Source of the DNA: Fragilaria crotonensis
Taxonomy: Eukaryota; Bacillariophyta; Fragilariophyceae; Fragilariales; Fragilariaceae
Reading direction: 5' to 3'
Assembly (NCBI GenBank): GCA_022925895.1
Contig: JAKSYS010000655.1
Coordinates: forward strand, 1-34,912
Length of the DNA stretch: 34,912 nucleotides
Part shown: piece by piece, positions 1 to 9,127 of the stretch
Position numbering within the stretch: position 1 is the first letter of the stretch
Layout: every line of letters begins with the position of its first letter
Program-made: the position numbers and the translations under genes
The notes under the pieces: model-generated
Seen by the model: the letters and a program-made list of their open reading frames with translations, nothing else
Database searches by the model: none
What the model was told of the DNA's origin: nothing

Positions 1-19
1 CTAGTGTCTAGCCTCCCGA
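1..19 (+). repeat. Left terminal inverted repeat
   Basis: CTAGTGTCTAGCCTCCCGA, an exact reverse complement of 4059-4077. CTAG occurs twice within it (1-4 and 8-11). Confidence 0.85.
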
Positions 20-24
20 GCCTT

Positions 25-64
25 GGGGTTAATTAACCCCGTCAATTGCCTAATTAACCCCGTC
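25..64. repeat. Left subterminal palindrome cluster
   Basis: A perfect 16-bp palindrome GGGGTTAATTAACCCC occupies 25-40. A partial copy, TAATTAACCCCGTC, occupies 51-64. The same motif occurs twice at the right end, so this is a likely subterminal binding site for the mobilising transposase (inference). Confidence 0.7.
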
Positions 65-626
65 ATTTTCGTACGTGTGCAAGACGCTTTTCTGTACATT
101 TAATACCACGGGCCAACAGAAAAAGTGCTCCAATTGCAGTCATCTATGTTGCAAGATGACGATACCTTGTGCATCCATTTGATCCATATTCTTTTCTTTG
201 TTTTCAGGAAGTCACTGATGTGAAAGAAAAGCGCGATACTGTCTTTTCATCCCCGATCAGTTTCTGACTATGGCATAAAGGTATGCAAACGTGCGTAGAG
301 TGTGGTAGAGGTTCTACGTAACTTCAAAACAGTTTTTTTTTTTGCAAGTCCAAATTCATTCAACTCTGCAAAGCCAAATTGAGACGTTGGAAAACATTAC
401 TGCGTGACCGGTGACCGACAACTTTCGAAGTATCTGCATCCTCACTCCTTAAGCCGAGCGCTTCGAAATCATCTTCTGACTCTTAATTCAAAATCTGTCA
501 TAGTAGAGAATTTTTTTCCAACGCTTGGTACAAATTCTACACAATTTCTGCGTGGAAATTGTCCGTTGGGGTTCCTTTTTCCGATCAACCTATACTTGTG
601 AATTCTTCAAGCTGGTCAAATGTCCT

Positions 627-670
627 GAGTACGAGCATAAACATAGTAGCTGGACTACAAAAATTATTCG
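627..670 (+). repeat. Internal inverted repeat, left arm
   Basis: About 44 bp starting GAGTACGAGCATAAACATAG matches the reverse complement of 1508-1551 with a handful of mismatches. A short third relative, AACATAGTAACTGGAC, lies near 820-836. No coding function is seen; the shared reading (YEHKHS.WT) appears to be a by-product of the DNA repeat. Confidence 0.5.
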
Positions 671-2214
671 CTGCATCGGTGTACTACATACCCAACTTCT
701 AACGGCAGCAAATCATAGATCTCATAACAGGCTTTCTATTCAGCTACTGAAAGTGATGATACGATGTTTATTGATGGAGTTATGAGTAGTCTAATTTTAT
801 TTTTTGAGATTTTTTTTAACATAGTAACTGGACGGTTCAGTCACTAGTGAGGCAAATTGAGTCCCATTTGACAATCTCAAGTTGGAACACGTTTTTTTGC
901 GAGTTACAAATAAATCTCAAGCGTCTGTTCTACAAGTTTGCCATCTCAGAACTGATCTATTCAGCAACGAATACATTCGAATTGCTGTTGATATGGACAG
1001 CACTAAAACATCGAAGTTCGTAATGAAACTCTTGCATTATATGCGATTAAATTAGTAGCAAGAATTTTTTTGTACGGAAGGTGCCGTAGGATTAAAAAAT
1101 TGAGATGTCAACGCACTTCGATGTTCAAAATTGACTTCGACAATGTCGACTTCGTGACGGCCGTTAACAATGAAAAACTTCGATAATTGACTGCAAATTT
1201 GGCAGTATATTAGATTGCCGGCCTACCAACAAGTGCTAGCAGTGTCATAGAAGCAGTACGGTTGTACTTGGCTTTGGTTGACACGATACAAAAATGTGCA
1301 ATTAAATTACGAAGCGAAAGTTAAGATTTGAAAAAAAAATCCAATATTTTAATTCAATCCATCTTTTGAAGTGTCCCCCCTCACCACAAACGAGCTACGG
1401 CAACCCCTTATGTTTCAGTGCACAGGACAATTCTTAAGTTAGTGGAATAGTCAATCTTCGTGCATGAATGTGGTGAAATTCGTCCTTTCAAAATCCGTCC
1501 AGGTACCTTCGTAATTTTTGCCGTCCAGATACTATGTTTATGCTCGTACTTCATCACCATTGAAGGTATACTGAAGATGATGATCACCTCAGCTTTTTCT
1601 ATATGTAGATGAGAATTATGTAAAACCGGGGGATTCGAAACCACCTACTCCTTCGTAGACTTTGGTATATTTTCTACACGATTCTTCAGCATTTTTTTTT
1701 TCTGGTTTGATGTCGTTCTTTAATTGATTGCAGTCGCTTAAATATTGAGCGCCCGACAAGTTTCATGTTTAGATACAATACTTCAATGTATTTGACACAC
1801 AATAGTCACCTTACTTTTGGTTGAATTCGACATGAGCGTAAACAAACCGCAGGCCAAAAGGAGTTTCAGAATAGTGAGTTTTACGTAGAATCGGGTATAA
1901 TTTCTACTGCTAGTCTTAATCAGAAATGACAGGAAAAAATCAGAGGGTCAAGAAAATTGATGCAGAAAAACTCTTGTTTCTCGATGAAAAACAATATACA
2001 GCTGGTTGCACAATTAAATGGCATCGCTTAGAACGTAGTAATATTTCTACAGGCGTTGAATAATCTCCATAGTAGACGTCAGCAGAACAATTTGAATGGC
2101 TGCTACGGTATTCCTCATGAATGGTATTTCCACATCTGATGTCTCATGCCGTCTCTGCCCAATTCGGATGCGACTCGCAATGTTCCCAATCCATACTTGA
2201 AGAGCAGTTTGATG
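671..2214. other. AT-rich non-coding interior of the element
   Basis: Apart from the 1508-1551 repeat arm, no convincing coding sequence is seen. There are many A/T runs (for example near 1330 and 1690) and only short open frames without recognisable motifs. Confidence 0.4.
1508..1551 (-). repeat. Internal inverted repeat, right arm
   Basis: Reverse-complement partner of 627-670, separated by about 840 bp, within the TIR element. The two could form a long imperfect stem or mark an older nested insertion. Confidence 0.5.
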
Positions 2215-3580
2215 AACCAGAAGATTGCTCTTGTCGTGACTCTAGACAGTGGTTTTGAACACTCCCGTGTTTGTGAGTGGTACTTTGGAGGCAGGACCAT
2301 TCGAGACGAGGCGTTTTTGCGCCGATCCGGCACGCCTACCAGTAGCCCATTTGTGTTGGACTGAGCTGTGCGCTGGATGCTCAGCATGGTTCCGTTTGAG
2401 GAGCGAGCGTCTCGCAAAACGTGCCGACGTGTTTCTGGCTTGTGTAAAGTAATGCGGCGGGTCTCCCGAACGGCATGAGTGGGTACGACGACATGCCCGA
2501 TGCGATGGTGCAGCACAACGAGGTGTTTTCCGTCAAGGGGTGGCTGAACATGGTGGTTGGTTGTTGTGGGTCGATACCTCCTCACATCAAGGCGATCCGC
2601 GAGATGGCTGCGAACTACAAGCCTCGCAAGCTTCCCGACGCGGGTCATCCGAAGATGTGGCTGTCAGGTCTTGAGGATCATGTAGTTGAGGACGTGCATA
2701 ACCAGCACGGCAGGCCGTTCTTGAACGTGGGTGAGCGATGCAACCTGAGGGGCTCTATTAAGTTCAAGAAGGTCATGATGGCTGGTGATTTTGGAGCTGC
2801 CATGGATATAAGTTGAGGATGGAGCACACGTGATTGACATCAATGTCGATGACGGTATGCTTGATGGACTCGCGGCGATGCAGAAGTTTGTGAAGATCGC
2901 CGTGACTGAGCCTGAGATCGCGAAGGTTTCGTTCATGTTGGACGTTCTTGCTGGGTTGAAGTGGTGCCAAGGGAAGTGCATAATCAACTCGATCTCGTTG
3001 AAGGTTGGCGAGGAGTGAGTTCAAGGAGCATGTGCCATTGCTGAAGAAGCATGGAGCCGCTGTCGTTGTGATGGCGTTCGACGAGGAAGGTCAGGCCGCG
3101 ACAGAGGATGAAAAGCTACGCATCTGTAAGCGCAGTTACGACATGCTAGTGAACGAAGTCCGCTTTCCTCCTGAAGATATCATCTTTGATCCCAACGTGT
3201 TGACGATCGGCACTGGTTTGGAGGAGCACAACAACTATGGCGTTAACTTTATTAATGCTATTAACTTCATTAATGCTGTTAGCTTTATTAATGCTGCGAA
3301 GATAATTAAGGAAGAATGTCCGTATGTGAAGATTTCTGCTGGTATCAGCAACTTGTCGTTCGGCTTCCGCGGCGTGACAAAAGATTCGCGAATCGATTCA
3401 CTCAGTGTTCTTACACCATGTCATCTTGGAGGCTGGTATGGACGTGGGTATAGTTAATGCATTGGAGTTGCTTAGCATTGATGAGCTTGACCCTGAATTG
3501 AGAGAAGCCAGCGAGAACGTCGTGTTGAACAAGATGGAGAATGCGACAGAAGTTATGTTAGATTTGACTTGTGAGTCAGA
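2215..3580 (+). pseudogene. metH: Methionine synthase (cobalamin-dependent) fragment, frameshifted
   Basis: The translation, spread over several frames, follows MetH in order. The end of the homocysteine-binding domain is seen as FVSGT near 2267, GLSCALDAQH near 2360, NAAGLPNGMSGYDD near 2451 and VVGCCGS near 2555. The pterin/methyltetrahydrofolate domain follows: FLNVGERCNLRGS at 2719, [11 protein letters not shown] at 2836, [14 protein letters not shown] at 2956, [14 protein letters not shown] at 3056, [10 protein letters not shown] at 3169, [15 protein letters not shown] at 3217, [11 protein letters not shown] at 3343, [10 protein letters not shown] at 3430. Reading requires shifts near 2300-2450, 2815, 3017 and 3400, and the pterin domain has lost a few residues near 2945. 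The N-terminal half of the Hcy domain and the B12-binding and activation domains are absent. It is a captured, dead gene piece inside the TIR element. Family assignment is firm; lack of function is inferred from the frameshifts and truncation. Confidence 0.85.
3241..3297 (+). repeat. 18-bp in-frame tandem triplication in the metH remnant
   Basis: Three near-copies of (G/A)TTAACTTTATTAATGCT encode [17 protein letters not shown]. Typical MetH proteins have one such unit here (…NFI-A-KIIKE…). This is a local tandem expansion, preserved in frame. Confidence 0.7.
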
Positions 3581-4021
3581 TTTTGCTCACCAAGCAGAAG
3601 AAAGTCACATAAAGGCACCAAATTATAACAAATTGTGGGGTTGTGGTGTGAAAACTGACAACATCACTCATGTTGCTCAATCCTCAAGGTAGTGCGCAAG
3701 GTAATGATATAGGGCATGTTGTCAGTTTGCCACAGTGTCGGCTTCGTAGACCCGCTGATGCCCCCATGATCAACACATGATATTTCTGTGTTAATTTTTT
3801 TGAGTACCCGAAAGTACGAATCTATTTTACTTAGGCAAAAAAGCTTTAACGTGCAAAAATTACCAAGATCTACGTTGGGTTATTTAATTGTGCAAACAGC
3901 TGTACAGATACTGGGCTTTGACGGCATGCACAATCATGGGGTCCTTGAGTCACTGCCCAAGTTTCTATTCGAACGGAAGATTTGCACGTAGTAGCGAACA
4001 CTTTTTGTGATGTGCAAATAC
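3581..4021. other. Right interior of the element, no gene seen
   Basis: Short open frames at 3405-3692 (beyond the metH homology) and 3788-3991 have no recognisable motif. They are probably spacer sequence of the element. Confidence 0.35.
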
Positions 4022-4057
4022 GGGGTTAATTAACCCCGTTTGGGGTTAATTAACCCC
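4022..4057. repeat. Right subterminal palindrome pair
   Basis: Two perfect copies of GGGGTTAATTAACCCC at 4022-4037 and 4042-4057, immediately inside the right TIR, mirror the cluster at 25-64. Confidence 0.75.
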
Positions 4058-4058
4058 G

Positions 4059-4077
4059 TCGGGAGGCTAGACACTAG
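4059..4077 (-). repeat. Right terminal inverted repeat
   Basis: TCGGGAGGCTAGACACTAG, an exact reverse complement of bases 1-19. Confidence 0.85.
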
Positions 4078-4087
4078 TGCATGTGTG

Positions 4088-4129
4088 CACACATCACACA
4101 TCACACATCACACATCACACATCACACAT
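4088..4129 (+). repeat. (CACACAT)6 microsatellite
   Basis: Six perfect heptamer copies start 11 bp outside the right TIR and lie about 375 bp upstream of the ATG at 4505. Confidence 0.9.
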
Positions 4130-4504
4130 ACAGGTCGCAACTCTTTCTCCGCCACAATATTTGATCATCACTTTCGTGCCATCGCACTGATTCGGTTCGA
4201 TATCTATTTCTCTCTCGATAGGTAAGCGTGAAGCATGACAATGACGTCTCGATCTGATCGTAACAACGTGATTCCCTGACTTTCAGTCTGACTTCCCAAC
4301 CTGCATCGTCTCCAAACCTCTGCGCCTCGCGTAAATCCATCACAGCCAAGCAGCCAAGTCGCCAGTCGCTCCTTCCAAGAACTATCTTGTTCAAATCCGA
4401 AGCATCGAGGCACTGGAGCACTTTTTCATCCGCATTGGTAATAGAGACAGCTAACACGTGTGCACCCATGTATCCAAATCACACAAAGCAGTACTACTCC
4501 TACA

Positions 4505-5767
4505 ATGTACAATCATGTGGTCAAAAAACTGCTCATGACCACCTTGCTTGTCGCCACGGCTACTTTCTCTGTCATGAGACTGGACTTGAGCAGAGAATAC
4601 AACCCGATTACTACGAGATTGATCATTATTCCTGCCGTCAATGAGCAGACTGCTAGTAGGAGTATTCAAAAACCAAAGTCGTCGAGTGCTAAAGCGTCTA
4701 CGAATACAAACATTCCGTTGCTGCAGCGCAAGGCCTCGTCGCTTTGGATGTACGTGGAACAATTCTCGGAGGGTATGGCAACTTGGAAGATTTCATTGGC
4801 TGAAATTCTCACGGTTGCGAAGAAGCTTAATGCCACCGTGGTGGAACCCTGCATACTGCACGGGACCTTGCGAGCCTGCGACAACTATACAGTCCGGTTG
4901 AATCAAATTTACAATGTTGACCGACTCCGTCAATTTCACCCACACATTGTATCCTATGAAGATTATCAAACCATGCTAGCGGAGGAGAAGCCAACCATTG
5001 TGCCCATGTGTTTTCAACATCCGCAGGGGATTCCAGCTGTTGCAAAGGTATGCGGCAATCTAACGAACCTCTATAAAGTGAGTGTCAACGCTCCACTGCA
5101 AAGTGTGCTCCAACCGAGCAAGGGTACGACTGTGATGCACATTGCGTATTATCGACAAGGTGGCTTACGTGTGACACGAGTTGGTCGAGAGACGTTAGTC
5201 GGTCATCACAATACGACGTTGGAAACACTTGACAAGTACTTTGCTTTTGACCGCCAGCATTACGATACTGTGGACTATCTGCTGGAATTGATGGGGATCG
5301 CCAACAATTCGGACTTTGATGTGATTCATTGGCGAGCCGAAAAGGTCAATATTGATTACGACGATTGCGCCAACAAGATTATGCAAGCCAGACAAGCCAT
5401 GGGTAGCAACACCACGGTGTTGATGTCAAGCATCAATCAACTGACCGACATGCTGTGGTACAACCCACGCAGGTATAATCAAAGTGATGCCATCCGAAAT
5501 CTCAATCGACTCTTGGACTCTGGATTTCACAAGCTGGATCAGGTGCTTGATAAAGTCCGAAATATGATCCCCGACAAGATTGTTCTTCCAGTTTGGGACC
5601 AAATCATTGCTCAAAAGGCCCGACATTTTGCCACTTGCACAAAACAATGTGCCGACGCGAATCATCTCTGTAAGGCTTGCAACTTTCGTGGAAACTTCGC
5701 CCAAACGACTGTTGATTTGCGTACAAAGATTGGCAAGTCGAGTTATGAATGCTGGCCGACCGAGTAA
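4505..5767 (+). CDS. Putative type II membrane glycosyltransferase, O-fucosyltransferase-like
   Basis: Single exon, 420 aa, taking the ATG at 4505. The frame stays open upstream to a GTG at 4460, but that is not a normal eukaryotic start. A short basic N-terminus (KK) precedes one hydrophobic segment at about residues 8-24, then a Ser/Thr-rich stem. This is type II Golgi/ER topology, with the rest lumenal. Around residues 88-117, EGMATWKISLAEILTVAKK followed by LNATVVEPC resembles the N-terminal motif of GDP-fucose protein O-fucosyltransferases. DVIHWRAE around residue 272-279 resembles their HxR sugar-nucleotide site. The C-terminus has a cysteine cluster (CTKQC…CKAC). Several N-x-S/T sequons are present. 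No introns or frame breaks are seen. A broken partial copy lies at 31688-32712. The family call rests on motif resemblance only; another GT-like or diatom-specific lumenal family is possible. Confidence 0.6.
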   Translation: MYNHVVKKLLMTTLLVATATFSVMRLDLSREYNPITTRLIIIPAVNEQTASRSIQKPKSSSAKASTNTNIPLLQRKASSLWMYVEQFSEGMATWKISLAEILTVAKKLNATVVEPCILHGTLRACDNYTVRLNQIYNVDRLRQFHPHIVSYEDYQTMLAEEKPTIVPMCFQHPQGIPAVAKVCGNLTNLYKVSVNAPLQSVLQPSKGTTVMHIAYYRQGGLRVTRVGRETLVGHHNTTLETLDKYFAFDRQHYDTVDYLLELMGIANNSDFDVIHWRAEKVNIDYDDCANKIMQARQAMGSNTTVLMSSINQLTDMLWYNPRRYNQSDAIRNLNRLLDSGFHKLDQVLDKVRNMIPDKIVLPVWDQIIAQKARHFATCTKQCADANHLCKACNFRGNFAQTTVDLRTKIGKSSYECWPTE

Positions 5768-6130
5768 TAGGAGCGCTCACGCCTCACGAGCATGTCAGTC
5801 AGAAGAAAGATGAACAGTTCGCGAGGCCAACGCACATGAACGCCAGCTCGTCAAGGGTTGTAACGTTCTTCATGGGCAATCATTGCAGAAGGACGATGGT
5901 CAGGTGTTGTCGACAGTTCGGCAAGTGTGTTGTTTGGAAAATATCTGATCCTTCCATCGACAGCCACACCACACTCTCGGTGTGCTGCATATGCCTTGTC
6001 GAATTGTCTGACGGTCGGTTCTACTCACGGCAATACCATCTACTTTCGGAGCATCAGCGGTATTGCTATTATTGGAAAGAGGTATCATCCCTCACGCTTG
6101 ACAGCGTCCACATCGAGCATACGTAAAACA
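5104..6130 (+). repeat. Segmental duplication, left copy
   Basis: From CTCCAACCGAGCAA within the glycosyltransferase-like gene, through its stop codon and about 360 bp of 3' flank, this matches 31688-32712 in the same orientation with scattered substitutions and small indels. The homology fades near 6130, so the 3' flank was copied with the gene. Confidence 0.8.
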
Positions 6131-6801
6131 AACTTCGGTTTACGTTGATCAACTTATCCCTTTCAAAGGATTGCACCATTGAACAGATCGAGAGCCGCGA
6201 TTCGCACGATGGCATACCCTTGATACCGACACACTGGTGTGATTGCGATGTTCAGAACTTCCTTCTCGCGATGCGCGTCCAAGAGACGTACTGTAGTATA
6301 AAACAATGAATCAAATGTTGTGTTGATGCATGAAGTGCCAAGACGACTTCAAAACGTCGCCACCACAGCACACATTGGATGACGAGAGATGAAATGTGTT
6401 GTGCTGTGACTTGGTACAATACGTGAGACGATAAAGGTTTCGGCCGCTGTCATGGGGTGGTCGTCTTGTCAATCAGGCTTGGACGGCTACGGTTAGCTGA
6501 GCTTCAGCCTTGCGAAAGTAGGATTCGAAGAGAAGGATCACCTGTGATGATAATGCAGTTACCGTACCCCGGAATACTGTTATAATATCATACATTACGC
6601 TACCTATGTTTCAGTCGTGGTTCCGTCACAGACAGCAATCGAAGGTAGAATGACTTAATCACGGTCGTGGTATGTCGAGGCGTAACAAGATCCGACACTC
6701 ATTACTTTTGCAATTCTGTTTTACTCTCGTTTTGCAGCCCAACCATATCGTAGAAATCACATGCTTCCCTCTGCGAGAGTTAAAGAAACAATGATGAAGC
6801 G
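6131..6801. other. Intergenic, no gene seen
   Basis: No coding frame, RNA gene or repeat could be supported here. Confidence 0.4.
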
Positions 6802-7288
6802 ATGGCGGAAGAACCCGCTGTGGCATTCGTGTTCTCACCAGTGTTAGCAATTCAAGGACTGTTGGACTACACTAGGACCAAACACTCCAAGACAGCAATC
6901 AGGGAGGTCCTCTGTAAGGAACCGTTTGACTGCAAGGCTGAAGGCCTCTACCAGTTCCTCAAGGACGTTCAGGACAGTGCCGACCAAATGGGATGGTCCG
7001 ATAGCATACTAAACATAACGGAGGAGGTGGACGACAAAATCACCCAATACAGGAAAAGCTCATCAAAAACTGCGGAACAATCGCGCTCAAACAGGTGATT
7101 GAGTCCGAACTCCAGTGTACATGTTGTATTAGTGCCTTTAGGCATCCATGTCAAGTAGCACTGAGAAGAAGGTGCCCCTGTGGTCAGATCCGTATAGAAT
7201 TGGCAATGATGAGGTATGCAGCAGCAGGGTGGCACTTTTGAAAATCATCATTAGGGAATGCCATCTTGATACTAATGGCCTTTGGTAG
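6802..7288 (+). pseudogene. Retrotransposon gag-like remnant
   Basis: The first 98 codons (6802-7095) contain AIQGLLDYTRTKHSKTAI, KEPFDCKAEGLYQFLKDVQ and DQMGWSDSILNI. This matches, from memory, the N-terminal gag-like region of diatom and oomycete Copia-type elements (LDYT…, F(D)CKxxGLYxFL, GW…IL-I). After a stop at 7096 the homology resumes in another frame: KKVPLWSDPYRIGNDE then RVALLKIIIRECHLDTN at about 7169-7273, again typical of this gag family. It ends at TAG TAG near 7288. It is a decayed element fragment with at least one frameshift. No integrase or reverse transcriptase motif is visible nearby. Confidence 0.6.
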
Positions 7289-8260
7289 TAGTGTCCATCA
7301 TCGTTGTTGTGTTGTCCATAGTAGTTGTTGCGCCCGCAGTAGTTTTCAAATTGATTGATGCTGGTGTTGTCCATTCAGCCGTGTTGGGGGATCTTGATAG
7401 CAATTGTTTCCTCTTCAACCAGAAGAGGGTTGGGCTTTGGAAGAAGGGGAGCACTGGTGCAGATTTTCTGTCATCATCTTGGTTGCTGGCAGGGAGTGAG
7501 ACAACACTCTGAGGGGTCTGGAATGCTTTATCAGGTATTTGAAAGGCTGAAAAAGTAGGAATGGTAGGGTCCGGACAAGAAGCAGCAATGTTGGTCAATG
7601 TACAGTTGACGGCAGCAGTAGTAATCATTGGTTCATTGGTAACGTTGGTAGTTTCTTCAGTTGGTTTCTCCTTCTTCCTCTTCTTCTTGATGATGATGAT
7701 GATGCTTGGGCTTCTTGGTAATCTTCTCGTCCATTTTGGTAATCCCAGTTGAGTTGACGTCTTGAAATTCCTTGAGAATAGTATCAATTTTGTCCAACAA
7801 TGCCAGTTTTGTTGGAGAAAGTGCGCTTCTTCTGGGTAATGTTGGGGTCCTTCTTCCTCTTCTGATTGTCACCAGAAGTTGGGGTAGTTGGGAACATAAG
7901 GCTTTGTTTTATAGGTCTCTGGTCGTCAAGTTCCTGAGTTTTGGCGGGAGGTAGTTTCGTAGTTGCACTGTTGCACAACCATAGTTTTCAATGGCGTGTC
8001 CGAGTGCTACTTGTGCAGTAGACATAGACGTTGAAATAGTAGTAGCTCCTGTAGTGTCGTGCTTCTGGACGGTGCCAGTAGGCAAGTAGATCTTCCACGG
8101 TAGTATCGCTGGTACAAGGCAAGCATCTATGACAGTATTCATGTAGACGGTACGCGAGTACCAGGTACTGGTCGACAGAACGCATAGGGACGGTACATAC
8201 AATTTGCGAATTGACGGAGTGCACGACAATGACCCAAATTCTATCTACGGTCATGTCGCC
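7289..8260 (-). other. Low-complexity, possibly decayed antisense coding region
   Basis: Overlapping minus-strand frames could be pieces of one decayed protein: 8229-7909 with VALGHAIENYG, 7978-7784 with KLPPAKTQELDDQRP, and 7872-7657 with KLALLDKIDTILKEF. The region also contains TTG- and ATC-rich low complexity; a GATGAT run near 7690 gives poly-His on the minus strand. No family was recognised and no start or stop can be defended. Confidence 0.2.
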
Positions 8261-8309
8261 CCATCATTCGAAGCAGTCCCCATCCTCCAATGCTAGCTCG
8301 CCCGCTTGA

Positions 8310-8541
8310 CGATCGGTTCAGATTCTCGACAAGAAAGCTGTTCTGACTTTGGATAAGTTATCAGGACACGATGAGGAATTACTTTGCTTGGCGGGAGTCG
8401 ACGATCAACATCTTAGGAACCGCAGGGTTCGGGCGTTTCCTTGACGAAGCGACTTGGACAACAAAGTATCCGGAGGTTTCCGAGACCGCGTTCTTAAATT
8501 CGCTCGACGCTTTCGACGACCCATTTGAGGACGGTACGTGA
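8310..8541 (+). pseudogene. Second gag-like fragment (YFAWRESTINILG type)
   Basis: An ATG at 8371 opens 56 codons ending at TGA 8539-8541, with NYFAWRESTINILGTAGFGR and TKYPEVSETAFLNSL. In the frame just upstream, KKAVLTLDKLSGHDE runs into it with a 1-2 base shift near 8372. The joined pattern (TLDKLSGHDE + YFAWRESTINILG) is typical of a retroelement gag N-terminus in diatoms, recalled and not searched. It is a degenerate fragment, distinct from the 6802 gag type. Confidence 0.5.
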
Positions 8542-8578
8542 GTTTATTGGTCCACCGATGAAATGACCTCGTTCTTCG

Positions 8579-9127
8579 GTGTCTGTAAGCTCGATACATC
8601 CATTCCCCCACGACGTTGACCCTGTGGAAGTTCCGTTGATCCTGGCCACAGGTTCAACGAGTGCTTTGAATGCGCCTGCTGTCAGACCACCAGAGGAGAC
8701 GGAAACGGCTGCATCAATCGATGTGGACTCCTGGCGTGACGACGTCAGAAGAGAGTCTTTAAGTACTCCGCCCGTCAAATCTGAGTGTATTCCAAATACA
8801 CAGGAGGACGAGAATGTGGGACCCGATATTCTTGAAAATGTGGTTCATGAGCTTCAATAGGAGGCGGATATCCCATTGGATGATGAATTGTTTGAAGCGA
8901 TCGTAGGTTGCGAGTTGATGGATTGTGTTCTTATTCTTCGGCTGTTATGGAAGACGGATGAAACCACAACTGTCCCGTTCACGACAGCCTGCATGGACTT
9001 TCCGGAGGCCGTGGCAGACTACATTTTACAACGCAAGGTTGGCAGCCCAAACGCAAAATATAGTGGGGGATGTTTCATCCTCTTGGCTTGCCAGTTCAAA
9101 AGGCATTATCATTATCTAGAGCGCTGA
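8579..9127 (+). pseudogene. Chromodomain-like retroelement remnant with in-frame stop
   Basis: One frame runs across this interval with a TAG at 8858-8860. The first half is acidic and low-complexity (PPEETETAASIDVD). The second half, ELFEAIVGCELMDCVLILRL, then WKTDETTTVPFTTACMDFPE and AVADYILQRKVG, resembles the chromodomain-like tail of retrotransposon polyproteins (…WxTDxTTWEP…DxPxxxAxYI…). No ATG defines a start. It is interpreted as the 3' end of a decayed element; resemblance is by eye. Confidence 0.4.

Larger units (their letters stand above)
1..4077. mobile_element. TIR-flanked non-autonomous DNA element carrying a metH fragment
   Basis: Bases 1-19 and 4059-4077 are perfect inverted repeats. 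Just inside both ends lie copies of the palindrome GGGGTTAATTAACCCC. The interior is AT-rich and without intact genes, except for a decayed methionine synthase segment at about 2215-3580. No transposase motif was recognised, so the element is probably non-autonomous and mobilised in trans, like Pack-type TIR elements that capture host gene pieces. The outermost CTAG at each end could be a target-site duplication instead of part of the TIR; the left flank lies outside the window, so this cannot be decided. The window begins exactly at the left TIR, which may reflect a scaffold edge in a repeat. The superfamily is not assigned. Confidence 0.75.

Noticed and set aside
1..40. Telomeric or scaffold-end repeat at the window start
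   Set aside because: The sequence is matched exactly in inverted form at 4059-4077 together with the subterminal palindromes, so a TIR is the better explanation.
2115..2648. 177-codon minus-strand frame
   Set aside because: It is antisense to the metH homology, which is recognisable on the plus strand; the minus translation has no family features.
4460..4504. N-terminal extension of the glycosyltransferase-like gene to 4460
   Set aside because: It begins at GTG; the first in-frame ATG is 4505 and directly precedes a normal type II membrane anchor.
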